Assembly: GCA_017887325.1 (NCBI GenBank) | Contig: JAGHIE010000003.1 | Span: 52,034 to 116,033, forward strand | Origin: Oscillospiraceae bacterium | GTDB taxonomy: Bacteria; Bacillota; Clostridia; Oscillospirales; Ruminococcaceae | Direction of reading: 5' to 3' | DNA: 64,000 bases | Made by a program: the position numbers and the translations under genes | Notes under the pieces: model-generated | What the model was told of the DNA's origin: nothing | What the model saw: the letters and a program-made list of their open reading frames with translations, nothing else | Database searches by the model: none | Shown: piece by piece, positions 51,467 through 60,194 of the stretch | Numbering within the stretch: the first letter of the stretch is position 1 | How the letters are laid out: every line of letters begins with the position of its first letter

Positions 51467-52030
51467 TTATTTCAACATTTTTATAGATTGAATTCCCACC
51501 CAAATATCTGATATTGCATTTATTATTAATGATAAACCAATAAATCTAATTAATAATATATGTGCTTGGAAAGGATTTAACACCAATACTATTCCTAAAA
51601 CAGTTAATACTAAAGATAAAATCAATGAACTTAACCAAGTTTTATTGTCTATCTTTTTTAGATGTATAGAGGCTTGTATTCCAAAAATACTATTGATAAC
51701 TAGATATATACCAACTAAAAATGGTAATATTGATAAAACTATTTCTGTTTTTATAAATAAAAACAACGCAAGTCCTATGGAAATTACCCCTGCTACAAAA
51801 TCAAACTTCACGAATAAATCTCTATATTCATAAGATGTTTTCACATATCCATACACTTTAACTAAACCATACACTAAAATCATTCCAGCAAAAATATAAC
51901 TAATTATTTTTGATGTTATATTTGGCCAGATTAATAACACCAATCCAATAGCTATATATACACTAGACATAACAGCTATGCTTTTTTTCATTGTTTTGCT
52001 ATCTTTGATAGAAGATATTATTAATTTCAT
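51467..52030 (-). CDS. DUF308/HdeD-family membrane protein
   Basis: 187 residues with six hydrophobic segments in three similar pairs, the architecture of the HdeD/DUF308 family (AIGLVLLIWPNITSKIISY, FDFVAGVISIGLALFLF, SLILSLVLTVLGIVLVLNPF). E. coli HdeD is linked to acid resistance. Here the function is unknown. It has its own terminator and lies downstream of the deacetylase gene on the same strand. Confidence 0.82.
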   Translation of the reverse strand: MKLIISSIKDSKTMKKSIAVMSSVYIAIGLVLLIWPNITSKIISYIFAGMILVYGLVKVYGYVKTSYEYRDLFVKFDFVAGVISIGLALFLFIKTEIVLSILPFLVGIYLVINSIFGIQASIHLKKIDNKTWLSSLILSLVLTVLGIVLVLNPFQAHILLIRFIGLSLIINAISDIWVGIQSIKMLK

Positions 52031-52090
52031 TCTATACCACTTCCTTTTTATTATTATACCACATTAATATAAATAAAGCTATTAAAATAA

Positions 52091-52855
52091 TTATTTTTCA
52101 AATTGTCTTCCTGTAACATCAACATAATAATCTTTTTTGTATATTAAGTCACCTACCGTTTTGAATTTATACCCTTTATCCTTTATCGAATCTATTAACA
52201 TTCCTAAAGCATCTTTTGTATACTTAGTATCATTATGCAACAATATTATATCACCATAAGTAAGGTTTGGAACTACTCTTTCTATCATTTGTTGTGGTGA
52301 TGTATCTTTCCAGTCCAAAGTATCTAAACTCCATTGTATTGGATAATATCCCAATTTTTTAGTTGTTTTAACGACTAAATCGTTATACGCTCCAGAAGGA
52401 CACCTAAATAATTTAACTTTTTCTCCTGTTATTTTTTCTAACTTTTCACTACATTCTAATATTTCATCTTTTATTTGACTTTCATTTAATTTTGTCATAT
52501 CAGCATGTGTATCAGAATGATTTGCTATCTCATGTCCTGCTTTAAAAATTTCTTTTACTCTATCAGGATACCTATCGCACCAATCTCCCACAATAAAAAA
52601 AGTTGCTTTTACTTCTTTTTCTTTTAAAACATCTAATATTCGTGGTATATCCTCATCTCCCCATGCACAGTTTATTCCCAAAGATACTGTCTTTTCTTGA
52701 TTAGGCGTATTCACACTATATATCGGCAATTCCTTAAAACTTTGAGATACACTAACAGCAACTTGTTGAGCTCCAAAAATTGTAAAAACTAAAATAGTAC
52801 AAACACATGCAATTATTAAAAACATATCTTTTTTTCTCAATATAAAATACCCCAT
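52091..52855 (-). CDS. Membrane-anchored polysaccharide deacetylase (NodB domain) with atypical first motif
   Basis: 254 residues. An N-terminal membrane anchor (about 10-30) precedes a NodB domain from about 60. Metal histidines are in NHSDTHADM and the RxPxGxY motif is FRCPSGAYND; the end motif is DIILLHNDT. The first motif, normally with catalytic Asp (TFDD or TFDAAWG), reads LGINCAWGDED, with Asn at the usual Asp position. The nearest relatives are PdaB-type sporulation deacetylases. Start ATG 52855 has a GAGGTG site. Activity may be altered. Confidence 0.85.
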   Translation of the reverse strand: MGYFILRKKDMFLIIACVCTILVFTIFGAQQVAVSVSQSFKELPIYSVNTPNQEKTVSLGINCAWGDEDIPRILDVLKEKEVKATFFIVGDWCDRYPDRVKEIFKAGHEIANHSDTHADMTKLNESQIKDEILECSEKLEKITGEKVKLFRCPSGAYNDLVVKTTKKLGYYPIQWSLDTLDWKDTSPQQMIERVVPNLTYGDIILLHNDTKYTKDALGMLIDSIKDKGYKFKTVGDLIYKKDYYVDVTGRQFEK

Positions 52856-53013
52856 AACACACACCTCAAAAAAATTTATATACAAATATATGCAATTTTA
52901 AATTATTTTAGTAATATATTTAATAATATATTTTTATTATTTTGATATAATATGTTTAATAGTATTTATATGAAGCAATACAATTATATAGATTATAATA
53001 TTAGGAGTATGTA

Positions 53014-53457
53014 ATGAAATTAGAATCTTTACCTTTCAAATCTTTTGTAATATGGGAAATATTATCAATATTTCTTTTAATAATATTGACAATATTAGTA
53101 TTTATTATTTTTAGACCTTATACTTTTGTTTGGTACACATTATTGTGGACAATAGGCGCTTTAGCAATATTTTTATGTGTTTTTTATTGTCCGTTGCTAT
53201 ACTTAAGTTATAAATTTTGTATAACAGACAAACACTTTATATTAAAAAGAGGTGTTCTTTTTAACAAAACACATATTATTAAAAAAGAACAAATTTCTTT
53301 TATAAGTATAACTAAAGACCCACTAACACCAATAATAAATCTATCAACACTTATAATAGTGGCGCCTCGTTCTAAGTTATTTATTCCTTTTATGAATCAT
53401 CAAACAAATATTAAAATCATGAAAACTCTATCTAACAATAATTTTGATATCATTTAG
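53014..53457 (+). CDS. ydbS: PH-domain membrane protein, YdbS-like
   Basis: 147 residues: two membrane helices (about 15-35 and 45-68), then a bacterial PH (bPH_2) domain opening CITDKHFILKRGVLFNKTHIIKKEQIS. It pairs with the larger YdbT-like protein 16 bp downstream, as in Bacillus. The pair has been linked to resistance to certain bacteriocins. The gene symbol is by analogy. Confidence 0.8.
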   Translation: MKLESLPFKSFVIWEILSIFLLIILTILVFIIFRPYTFVWYTLLWTIGALAIFLCVFYCPLLYLSYKFCITDKHFILKRGVLFNKTHIIKKEQISFISITKDPLTPIINLSTLIIVAPRSKLFIPFMNHQTNIKIMKTLSNNNFDII

Positions 53458-53473
53458 GGTAGAAAGGAGTTTT

Positions 53474-54964
53474 ATGAAAAAATATCGTTCACACCCTATA
53501 AATATATTAGAAAATACTTCTAGGTTTTTAATTTTGCTTTTAATTCCTATTTTAAGGACATTCATAGCTGTATTACTTTCTCACGGAGAAGGTTTTATGG
53601 CTTGGTTTAGGGGCGCTTGGCTAGATTTAATTATTGTTTTATTAATTATAAGTTTAGGTATTTATAATTGGTATTTATATGAATTTTCCTTTGATGATAA
53701 AGGTGTATATATAACCAAAGGAATTATTCTTAAAAACAAAAAGTTTATCCCTTTAACAAATATTTCATCTTTATCTATAAAGACACCTTGGTATTATCGT
53801 CCTTTTAAAATAACAAGATTAAAAGCAGATACCGATGGAGGTTCTTTTACTTCAAGTGACTTTCATATTACTGTTAAAGAATCTTATGCTATCGCTTTAA
53901 GTAAAGAAATTAAAAAGAATCTTTCTTTTGATAAGAAAATGAAAAAATATTATATTCCTCATAATTTTTACTTAGCTGTTTTTTCATTTTTAACATCTAA
54001 CTCTCTAACAGGTGCACTATATTTATCTGCATCTATTTCTCAAATAGGTAGTTTCTTCGGAAGAGATATACAAAATAAAATTTTTATAGAATTTAGAAGA
54101 TTAACAAACATATTAGCTTTTGGCCTTCCACCAATTGCTGCTTTAATAGCATATATTATTTTAGGAACATGGTTTTTATCATTTTTAATAAACCTATTTC
54201 AAAACTTTAGATTTTGTGTAATAAGACAAGGAAATTATTTGGAAATAAGTAGCAAATTTATTTCCAAAAGATTTTTCTTAATATCAACAGACAAAATTAA
54301 TGCAGTTATAACAAGACAAAGCTTGCTAACAAAATTATTCCACCTTTCTTCAATCTTAATAGACTGTACAGGTTACGGAAAACACAAAGATGAAATAGGT
54401 GTGCTATTCCCTTGTGGAATATATAATGATTTAAAAACAAACTTAGAAATGTTGCTTCCTGAAATAGAATTTACAAAAATTCAAACAAGGCCAAAACTTA
54501 TAAATTTATCTAGGTTTTTAATCCCTCCAGGAACACTTATTTTATGCGTAGTTGGATTGTTTTTATTGGCTTTACATTATTTAAGAGGTTTTAGAAAATC
54601 AATCATATTATTATTTATAATTTTATTAATACCATGTGTTTGGTGGTTATTAATTAAAATATACGCCTTTTTATTTTCTGGAATTGGAGCAAACAAAGAT
54701 ATTGTGACTATTAATTATACTTTTGGATATCAAATTTTAGGCGTTGCTATTCCTAAAAATAAAATTTCTAAAATTCAAATATCTCAAACTCTATTCCAAT
54801 TAAGCACAAAATGTTGTGATGTTACATTTCACACTTATGGCGAAGGGGCAAAACACTATAAAGTTTTAAACTTAAATATGCCAGAAGTAAAAAAAGTTTT
54901 GGAGATCACAAATGATGATTTAGATATACAATTGCCAAAAGGTTTCACTTTGTGGAAAAATTAA
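53474..54964 (+). CDS. ydbT: PH-domain membrane protein, YdbT-like (three bPH_2 modules)
   Basis: 496 residues with pairs of membrane helices alternating with PH modules: FSFDDKGVYITKGIILKNKKFIPLTNISSL, then YLEISSKFISKRFFLISTDKINA, then a C-terminal YTFGYQILGVAIPKNKISKIQIS. Start ATG 53474 follows AAAGGAG; a longer reading from 53444 overlaps the upstream gene and lacks a site. It forms an operon with the YdbS-like gene. Confidence 0.8.
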   Translation: MKKYRSHPINILENTSRFLILLLIPILRTFIAVLLSHGEGFMAWFRGAWLDLIIVLLIISLGIYNWYLYEFSFDDKGVYITKGIILKNKKFIPLTNISSLSIKTPWYYRPFKITRLKADTDGGSFTSSDFHITVKESYAIALSKEIKKNLSFDKKMKKYYIPHNFYLAVFSFLTSNSLTGALYLSASISQIGSFFGRDIQNKIFIEFRRLTNILAFGLPPIAALIAYIILGTWFLSFLINLFQNFRFCVIRQGNYLEISSKFISKRFFLISTDKINAVITRQSLLTKLFHLSSILIDCTGYGKHKDEIGVLFPCGIYNDLKTNLEMLLPEIEFTKIQTRPKLINLSRFLIPPGTLILCVVGLFLLALHYLRGFRKSIILLFIILLIPCVWWLLIKIYAFLFSGIGANKDIVTINYTFGYQILGVAIPKNKISKIQISQTLFQLSTKCCDVTFHTYGEGAKHYKVLNLNMPEVKKVLEITNDDLDIQLPKGFTLWKN

Positions 54965-55084
54965 ACTTTGCTTATTTTATATAAATTATATATTTTTTGA
55001 TAATTTTTCATTTTTTAGAGATTTTTTTGTTATTTTATGGTATTATATATTTGGTTACTAATTTTTAAAGGAGCATCATTTATT

Positions 55085-55498
55085 ATGCAATACGAAAAAT
55101 CTTGTGGTGCACTTGTATTTCGCAAGTATCATGGGAATACCGAACTATTGCTTATTAAACATGCAAATGGTGGACACTGGTCTTTTCCAAAAGGCCATGT
55201 AGAGCCAGGAGAAACAGAAGAAGAAACTGCTACTCGTGAAGTAAAAGAAGAAACAGGTATTGATATTATTATTGATACTTCTTTTAGAGAGGTTGTATCT
55301 TATTCTCCAAAAAAAGATACCCAAAAAGATGTTGTCTATTTTTTGGCATTTGCTAAAAATTATAACTTTATTCCACAAGAAGAAGAAATATCTGAAATTA
55401 AATGGGTAGAAATAAGCAGAGTGCACACTATATTAAGTTATGATAATGACAGACAGCTTGTAAATAAAGCTAAAAGTGTCGTTAAAAACTTTTCTTAA
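55085..55498 (+). CDS. Nudix hydrolase, diadenosine-polyphosphate type
   Basis: 137 residues. The Nudix box GHVEPGETEEETATREVKEETGI lies at about 38-60, and the opening MQYEKSCGALVF with WSFPKGH is typical of bis(5'-nucleosyl)-tetraphosphatases. Start ATG 55085 follows AAAGGAG; an earlier ATG at 55037 lacks a site. It has its own terminator. Confidence 0.88.
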   Translation: MQYEKSCGALVFRKYHGNTELLLIKHANGGHWSFPKGHVEPGETEEETATREVKEETGIDIIIDTSFREVVSYSPKKDTQKDVVYFLAFAKNYNFIPQEEEISEIKWVEISRVHTILSYDNDRQLVNKAKSVVKNFS

Positions 55499-55501
55499 AA
55501 C

Positions 55502-55536
55502 AAAAAGCAAGGATTTTTAATCCTTGCTTTTTTATT
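55502..55536 (+). terminator. Bidirectional terminator between the Nudix and FNT genes
   Basis: AAAAGCAAGGATT pairs with AATCCTTGCTTTT around a 3-nt loop, with flanking A- and T-runs. Confidence 0.88.
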
Positions 55537-55542
55537 TTTTAA

Positions 55543-56373
55543 TTATTTTTCTTTATTCATTAAAAAGTATAGTAATCCAACGCAAACTGCTCCACCAAAT
55601 ACATTTCCTAATGTTACTGGGATTAGATTGTTCACAAAAAATGTTCCCCAATTTAACCCTTCTAATGCTTGAGCTGTTATTCCATATGCTTCTTTTGCTT
55701 TCTCTACATATTGTGGATTGTAAGAAGCAAGTATTCCTGCTGGAATATAGTACATATTTGCAACACAGTGTTCAAAACCAGATACAACGAATGCCATTAT
55801 AGGGAAAAATACTGCAAAGATTTTTCCTGCTCCATCTTTTACAGCTTTACTCATTAATAATGCTATACAAACCATAATATTACATAATGTACCTGAAATA
55901 AATGCTTGTAAAAATGGTATTTGAACTTTTCCTAAAGCTATCTTCATTGTGTAAGCACCAAGTAAACCATCTGTATAATTCCATTGACCTGAATTTGCAA
56001 CCAACACTGCAATTGCTGCAGCTCCTATCAGATTGAAAATAAAAACTAAACATAAAACTCTTATCATGTCTATAATTGTTATTTTCTTGTTAACAACACC
56101 CATAAGCATCAAGCAGTTACCTGTGAAAAGTTCCCCACCAACTAAAACTATCATCATAAGTCCTATTGGGAAAACCAACCCGCTTATTAAACGTCCTAAA
56201 CCTACATTTGTAATAGCATGACTAGCTACACTACTTGATTGAGCTCCTAAAGCAATAAAAATTCCTGCTAAAATACCCATAATAAACACTTTCTTTACAG
56301 GGGTATTTGCTTTGATTTCTGAAACATTAACATATGCGTCATTAATTTGTTTTGGTGAATTCAAATTATCCAT
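55543..56373 (-). CDS. Formate/nitrite transporter (FNT family)
   Basis: 276 residues with six membrane segments. Family features are AGIFIALGAQSSSVASHAI, GGELFTGNCLMLMG, a central NWGTF/FVNNLIPVTLGNVFGGAVCVG and AFVVSGFEHCVANMYYIPAGI. FocA-, NirC- and HSC-type members carry formate, nitrite and hydrosulfide. With a siroheme reductase in the same region, nitrite or hydrosulfide is as plausible as formate, so no symbol is given. Confidence 0.92.
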   Translation of the reverse strand: MDNLNSPKQINDAYVNVSEIKANTPVKKVFIMGILAGIFIALGAQSSSVASHAITNVGLGRLISGLVFPIGLMMIVLVGGELFTGNCLMLMGVVNKKITIIDMIRVLCLVFIFNLIGAAAIAVLVANSGQWNYTDGLLGAYTMKIALGKVQIPFLQAFISGTLCNIMVCIALLMSKAVKDGAGKIFAVFFPIMAFVVSGFEHCVANMYYIPAGILASYNPQYVEKAKEAYGITAQALEGLNWGTFFVNNLIPVTLGNVFGGAVCVGLLYFLMNKEK

Positions 56374-56469
56374 TTTAATATTCCTTTCTTTACTATAACA
56401 AAAAATCGCCTTTAATAACTTATCACAAAATTGTTAATTTTTCAACAATTTTCTGCTATAAACAAAAAT

Positions 56470-56503
56470 AAAAAGGACAAAGATAATGTCTTTGCCCTTT
56501 TTT
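56470..56503 (-). terminator. Terminator of the DUF4854 lipoprotein gene
   Basis: AAAAGG-N-CAAAGA/TCTTTG-N-CCTTTT stem with one mismatch, next to the stop codon on the minus strand. Confidence 0.75.
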
Positions 56504-56506
56504 ATA

Positions 56507-57034
56507 TTATTGTTTTTTAAACTCTTTTACTAAAATTTCACTTCCGTCTGCGTTTAAATACTTAATAACACAAGTAGGATTATCTATACCTACTGCTAAA
56601 GATACAGAATTTAAAACCATTTCAAATGTAGCTCTTTGGGATTCTAAAGCTTGGTCTAATGCTTGTTTTGTTTCATCTGTTATAGGAAGTTGTTGACTAT
56701 ACTTATATTCATAAACTAATGTAGAATCACCTTCAGCATAAATATCTATGGATAATCCTGCAGACTCAAATTGAGATTTCATTGAATCTATTTGTGATTT
56801 AATAATATCTGATTCCACAAAATCTTTAACTGTTGAAAATTGTGTAATATTGTTTTCTTTTGAGCTTTCTTCTGTATCTTGTTTTGAAGTATCATCTTTT
56901 GATGTATCTTCTTGTTGTGAAACTGATTGATTTTTATCAGCATCTGTTTTCTTTTCACTCACACAAGATGCAAAAGAACAAGTCATTGTCGCTACTAAAC
57001 ACAAACTAATAATTGTATAAATAATTTTTTTCAT
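56507..57034 (-). CDS. DUF4854-like lipoprotein
   Basis: 175 residues. A lipoprotein signal with Cys24 in FASC is followed by an S/D/T/E/K/Q-rich linker (about 28-65) and a small alpha/beta domain that resembles DUF4854, with EGDSTLVYEYKY and a C-terminal strand NADGSEILVKEFKK. Function unknown; it would be anchored on the outer face of the membrane. Monocistronic. Confidence 0.75.
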   Translation of the reverse strand: MKKIIYTIISLCLVATMTCSFASCVSEKKTDADKNQSVSQQEDTSKDDTSKQDTEESSKENNITQFSTVKDFVESDIIKSQIDSMKSQFESAGLSIDIYAEGDSTLVYEYKYSQQLPITDETKQALDQALESQRATFEMVLNSVSLAVGIDNPTCVIKYLNADGSEILVKEFKKQ

Positions 57035-57180
57035 ACGGATTACCCCCTATCTAATTATTATAGTTTTAGTGTATCATAGTTTAATATTTTGTCAATATTT
57101 TTATCACATTTTTACACAATTTATATGTATTAATTTAAAATTTATATTCAATTAGTAATATATGTATTTATTTATATAAC

Positions 57181-57216
57181 AAAATCCGCATACTATATAA
57201 TATGCGGATTTTTTAT
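57181..57216 (-). terminator. Terminator downstream of the GNAT gene
   Basis: A 12-bp stem AAAATCCGCATA/TATGCGGATTTT with T-run, located 30 bases beyond the GNAT stop on the minus strand. Confidence 0.82.
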
Positions 57217-57243
57217 TCAATATTAAGGATTTTAAAAATAACA

Positions 57244-57768
57244 CTACACTAATTGTTTCCCCATTTCTAGTCTTACTTCTTCTTTTTTAGGATCATTATT
57301 ACTATAGCAAAACAAATCAAAACCAATAGGTTTAAAACCCATTTTAGTGTAAAATTTTATTGCTTTTTCATTACAAGTCTGTGTTTCTAATATAATCATT
57401 CGTGCTTTGGTACTTTTTGCTACTTCCTCAGCTTTTTGTATTAATATTTTTCCAATTCCTTTATTTCTGTAATTATCCCATACTAGCAAATTGGTAATTC
57501 TAAACCTATTATTCCATGATTCAAAGGAACATTCTATTATACCAACCAATTGATTATTATAAAATGCACCAAACGCAATAGGTCTTTCTAACCATTCTGA
57601 AAATAAATAATCTGTAAATGTTTTATTCATACTTGTTTTATAAGAATGAAATACTAATTCAAAATTCCATTGGTTTACTACAAACGAATAATATCCATTT
57701 GTAGTATAAGAAAACTTCAATTCATAGTTTTTCCACTTTTCTTTATCTAGTTGTCTAATTTGTATCAT
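57244..57768 (-). CDS. GNAT-family N-acetyltransferase
   Basis: 174 residues. The acetyl-CoA-binding motif is LLVWDNYRNKGIGKILIQKAEEVAK at about 100-124, and the C-terminal ETQTCNEKAIKFYTKMGFKPIGFD is typical of the family. It resembles streptothricin acetyltransferase-like GNATs in the opening region, but substrate cannot be assigned. Start ATG 57768 follows AAGGAG; a longer reading from 57831 would begin in the tRNA terminator. Confidence 0.87.
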   Translation of the reverse strand: MIQIRQLDKEKWKNYELKFSYTTNGYYSFVVNQWNFELVFHSYKTSMNKTFTDYLFSEWLERPIAFGAFYNNQLVGIIECSFESWNNRFRITNLLVWDNYRNKGIGKILIQKAEEVAKSTKARMIILETQTCNEKAIKFYTKMGFKPIGFDLFCYSNNDPKKEEVRLEMGKQLV

Positions 57769-57803
57769 AAAATTCTCCTTGCTATAAAAACACATGTGAA
57801 TGT

Positions 57804-57841
57804 AAAAAAAAAATTGCTTGATAAAAATCAAGCAATTTTGG
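57804..57841 (-). terminator. Terminator of the tRNA-Thr/tRNA-Tyr unit (copy 1 of a 36-nt duplicate)
   Basis: Stem AAATTGCTTGAT/ATCAAGCAATTT beginning at the tRNA-Tyr CCA and followed by ten T on the minus strand. Bases 57806-57841 are identical to 58192-58227. Confidence 0.9.
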
Positions 57842-57924
57842 TGGTGGAAGATGGATTCGAACCATCGAAGCTGAAAAGCAACAGATTTACAGTCTGCCCC
57901 CTTTGGCCGCTCGGGAATTCCACC
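57839..57924 (-). tRNA. tRNA-Tyr (anticodon GUA)
   Basis: 86 nt with encoded CCA and a class II variable arm. The acceptor GGTGGAA pairs with TTCCACC. The anticodon loop CTGTAAA gives GTA, and the T-arm is GATGGTTCGAATCCATC. It is 33 bp downstream of tRNA-Thr. Confidence 0.96.
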
Positions 57925-57957
57925 CTATTATTTAATTTTGTTGATAAGACAAAATAA

Positions 57958-58033
57958 TGGAGCTGGTGGACGGACTCGAACCCCCGACCTGCTGATTACA
58001 AATCAGCTGCTCTACCAACTGAGCTACACCAGC
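57958..58033 (-). tRNA. tRNA-Thr (anticodon UGU)
   Basis: 76 nt with encoded CCA. The acceptor GCTGGTG pairs with CACCAGC. The D-arm is TAGCTCAGTTGGTAGAGC, the anticodon loop TTTGTAA gives TGT, and the T-arm contains GGGTTCGAGTCC. It is the first gene of a two-tRNA unit with a consensus promoter. Confidence 0.96.
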
Positions 58034-58049
58034 GTCTTCAACGCGACTT

Positions 58050-58078
58050 ATTATATCACACTTTTTTTATTTTGTCAA
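58050..58078 (-). promoter_or_regulatory. Promoter of the tRNA-Thr/tRNA-Tyr unit
   Basis: On the minus strand a perfect TTGACA (58073-58078) and TATAAT (58050-58055) are spaced by exactly 17 bp, with the tRNA 5' end 17 bases further on. Confidence 0.9.
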
Positions 58079-58191
58079 CTCTATTAATATTAATTGATAT
58101 ATAAAGTTATAATTTAAATATTATTTTAAACAAATATAGAATACTACTTCTTCAGTAAAAAAGAAAAATCTGATAAAGCATACTCAATGGT

Positions 58192-58227
58192 AAAAAAAAT
58201 TGCTTGATAAAAATCAAGCAATTTTGG
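58192..58227 (-). repeat. Copy 2 of the tRNA-Tyr terminator at the element junction
   Basis: Exact 36-nt copy of 57806-57841, ending in CCA on the minus strand before diverging. No tRNA precedes it now. It marks the last recognisable chromosomal sequence before the GC-rich element and may be the remains of a tRNA gene's 3' end or a recombination footprint. Confidence 0.75.
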
Positions 58228-58472
58228 AAGGGGTGGACACTTTAGATCCCCCCTTGTAGTCAACTGTGAAACGGCAAAAAACTTAAAAAATAATTTTTTG
58301 CCCAAAATCTTGCGCTGAGTTTAACCGGGATCATGGTAAACACTGTAACAAAATTTCTGTTTAATTATTATAGCATACGCTACAAAGCTTTGTCCAGTCT
58401 TTTCCACAAAAGATTTTTAGGAGATGTTATGGAATGTTAAGAGAGTTATGGATCGAAAAGTTACCCACAAAA

Positions 58473-58515
58473 AAATAGCACCGATGCCCCCGGATTGAGG
58501 ACATCGGTGCTATTT
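58473..58515 (-). terminator. Terminator of the serine recombinase operon
   Basis: Perfect 14-bp GC-containing stem (58473-58486 and 58502-58515) with a 15-nt loop and T-run on the minus strand, just after the last recombinase. Confidence 0.92.
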
Positions 58516-58528
58516 CTTTGCAGGCAAC

Positions 58529-60172
58529 CTATTTCTTTAATGGCAGGTTTGCATCCTGTTCGTACCCACCGACAAACCGTATCCTGATTTGTGTTGCGGA
58601 TAGAACGGTCACCTGTTCAATGATTCTTCGGATAAAGTCATCATTAAACTCCGTGAGATTTAAGTTTTCCTCGTTGTTGATATAAATCAGGGCTTGTTGA
58701 TATTGGTATTCCTGTGCCTGATTTGCCATCTTCTTTTTCTGAACTTCCTGCAGTTGATTGGTGAGTTCCATTTTTTGTTCGGAAAGTTGCCGCAACTTTG
58801 CGGCATAGAAGTCGCTGTCGCCGCCTTGAGCAACAATTTTAACTAAGGCCGACATTTCCTGTTGGAGTTTGTCTATTTGTTTTTCCAGCGATTGGGGTGT
58901 AACTTGGTTTTCGGAAAACAGGATAATATTTTCTTGTACATCACGCAGAGTTTTCAGAATATCTTCCTTATCCTTAACCACACTCTGAACGCATTGGAGT
59001 ATTGCTTGATGCAAGGTTTCTTCTAACAAAGTCGGTGAGTGTTGGCAGTATTTTGTTCCGAATTCTAATCGGCTGATACAGCGCCAAACTACTTTTTTCT
59101 TTCCTTTTTTCACCCAAGTAGTTCTGCGGTACATGGAACCGCACTCCCCGCAAACCAGTCTTTCGGAAAGGGCATACTTGCTACAGTATTTGCCCAGCGC
59201 GCTCTTGGTTTTCTTTTGTGAAACCTTCTTTTTGCTGTTCCTTCTGGTCAGTTCAAGTTGGACGTTCAGGAAATCCTCACGAGGGATGATAGCCGGGTGG
59301 TTATCGGTGATGTAGTATTGTGTAAGTTCTCCATTGTTTTTCTTCTTTTTCTTAGTCAGGAAGTCTACGGTATAACTCTTTTGCAGCAGCACATCCCCCA
59401 TGTATTTTTCATTCCGCAAGATATGCTCAATGCTGGATAATCCCCATTCGGTATTACCTCGTGGTGTCAGTATGTTTCGTCGTTCCAATGCTTCCTTGAT
59501 CTGACGCAGGCTGCGCCCCAGCAGAAACAGGTTAAAAATCATTTTAATATGTTCTGCTTCTTCCGGTACAATTTCCGGCTCTCCATTCTCTCCTTTTTTA
59601 TAGCCCAGCATACTTGCATAAGGAAAAGTGAATTTTCCTTGACTGTAACCCTTGCGTTTTCCCCATTTGACGTTGTTGCTCAGGGATTCGCTTTCGCCTT
59701 GAGCGAAGGCGCTGGTCCATGTGAAGAATATTTCGCTGGTTACACGGGAAGTGTCCAACCCCTCTTTTTCAAATCGGATGATGATACCTCTATCCTTGAG
59801 CATTCTTATATATGAAATGCATTGGAGTGTATTTCGGGAAAATCTGGATAGTGACTTTGCCAGTATCATGTCAATTTTTCCTTTTTTACACTGCTTAATC
59901 ATTTCCATAAATCCGGGGCGGTTCTCATCTCTGGTTCCGCTTATGCCATCATCTGAAAAAACACCAGCATATTCCCATTCAGGATTCGAATGAATGAAAT
60001 CCTCATAATAAGCAATTTGATTTTCAATACTGGTTTGCTGTTCTTCCTGATCGGTACTGACTCGGCAGTAAGCTGCTACTCGCAATTTATGATTTCGGGT
60101 CCTTGCCTGCAGCACTGGCGAGGGTTTGATTTCACGGATGATTTTTTGTCTGTCAGGGAGTTTTTGCTCCAT
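58529..60172 (-). CDS. Large serine recombinase (copy 2)
   Basis: 547 residues. The resolvase catalytic domain (about 28-185) has AAYCRVSTDQEE with the nucleophilic Ser, a DDGISGTRDENRPGF segment and LAKSLSRFSRN. The Recombinase domain (about 200-300) has YKMGDVLLQK and a zinc-ribbon (CGECGSMYRRT...C). A coiled coil (about 415-480) and a C-terminal strand region follow. All parts of an LSR integrase are present. It is the last gene of the module, 22 bp after the catalytic-domain-less recombinase. Confidence 0.92.
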   Translation of the reverse strand: MEQKLPDRQKIIREIKPSPVLQARTRNHKLRVAAYCRVSTDQEEQQTSIENQIAYYEDFIHSNPEWEYAGVFSDDGISGTRDENRPGFMEMIKQCKKGKIDMILAKSLSRFSRNTLQCISYIRMLKDRGIIIRFEKEGLDTSRVTSEIFFTWTSAFAQGESESLSNNVKWGKRKGYSQGKFTFPYASMLGYKKGENGEPEIVPEEAEHIKMIFNLFLLGRSLRQIKEALERRNILTPRGNTEWGLSSIEHILRNEKYMGDVLLQKSYTVDFLTKKKKKNNGELTQYYITDNHPAIIPREDFLNVQLELTRRNSKKKVSQKKTKSALGKYCSKYALSERLVCGECGSMYRRTTWVKKGKKKVVWRCISRLEFGTKYCQHSPTLLEETLHQAILQCVQSVVKDKEDILKTLRDVQENIILFSENQVTPQSLEKQIDKLQQEMSALVKIVAQGGDSDFYAAKLRQLSEQKMELTNQLQEVQKKKMANQAQEYQYQQALIYINNEENLNLTEFNDDFIRRIIEQVTVLSATQIRIRFVGGYEQDANLPLKK

Positions 60173-60194
60173 ATAAATGCTCCTTTCCGGTAGG

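Noticed and set aside
57751..57957. Plus-strand reading frame of 68 codons
   Set aside because: It runs antisense through tRNA-Tyr and its terminator.
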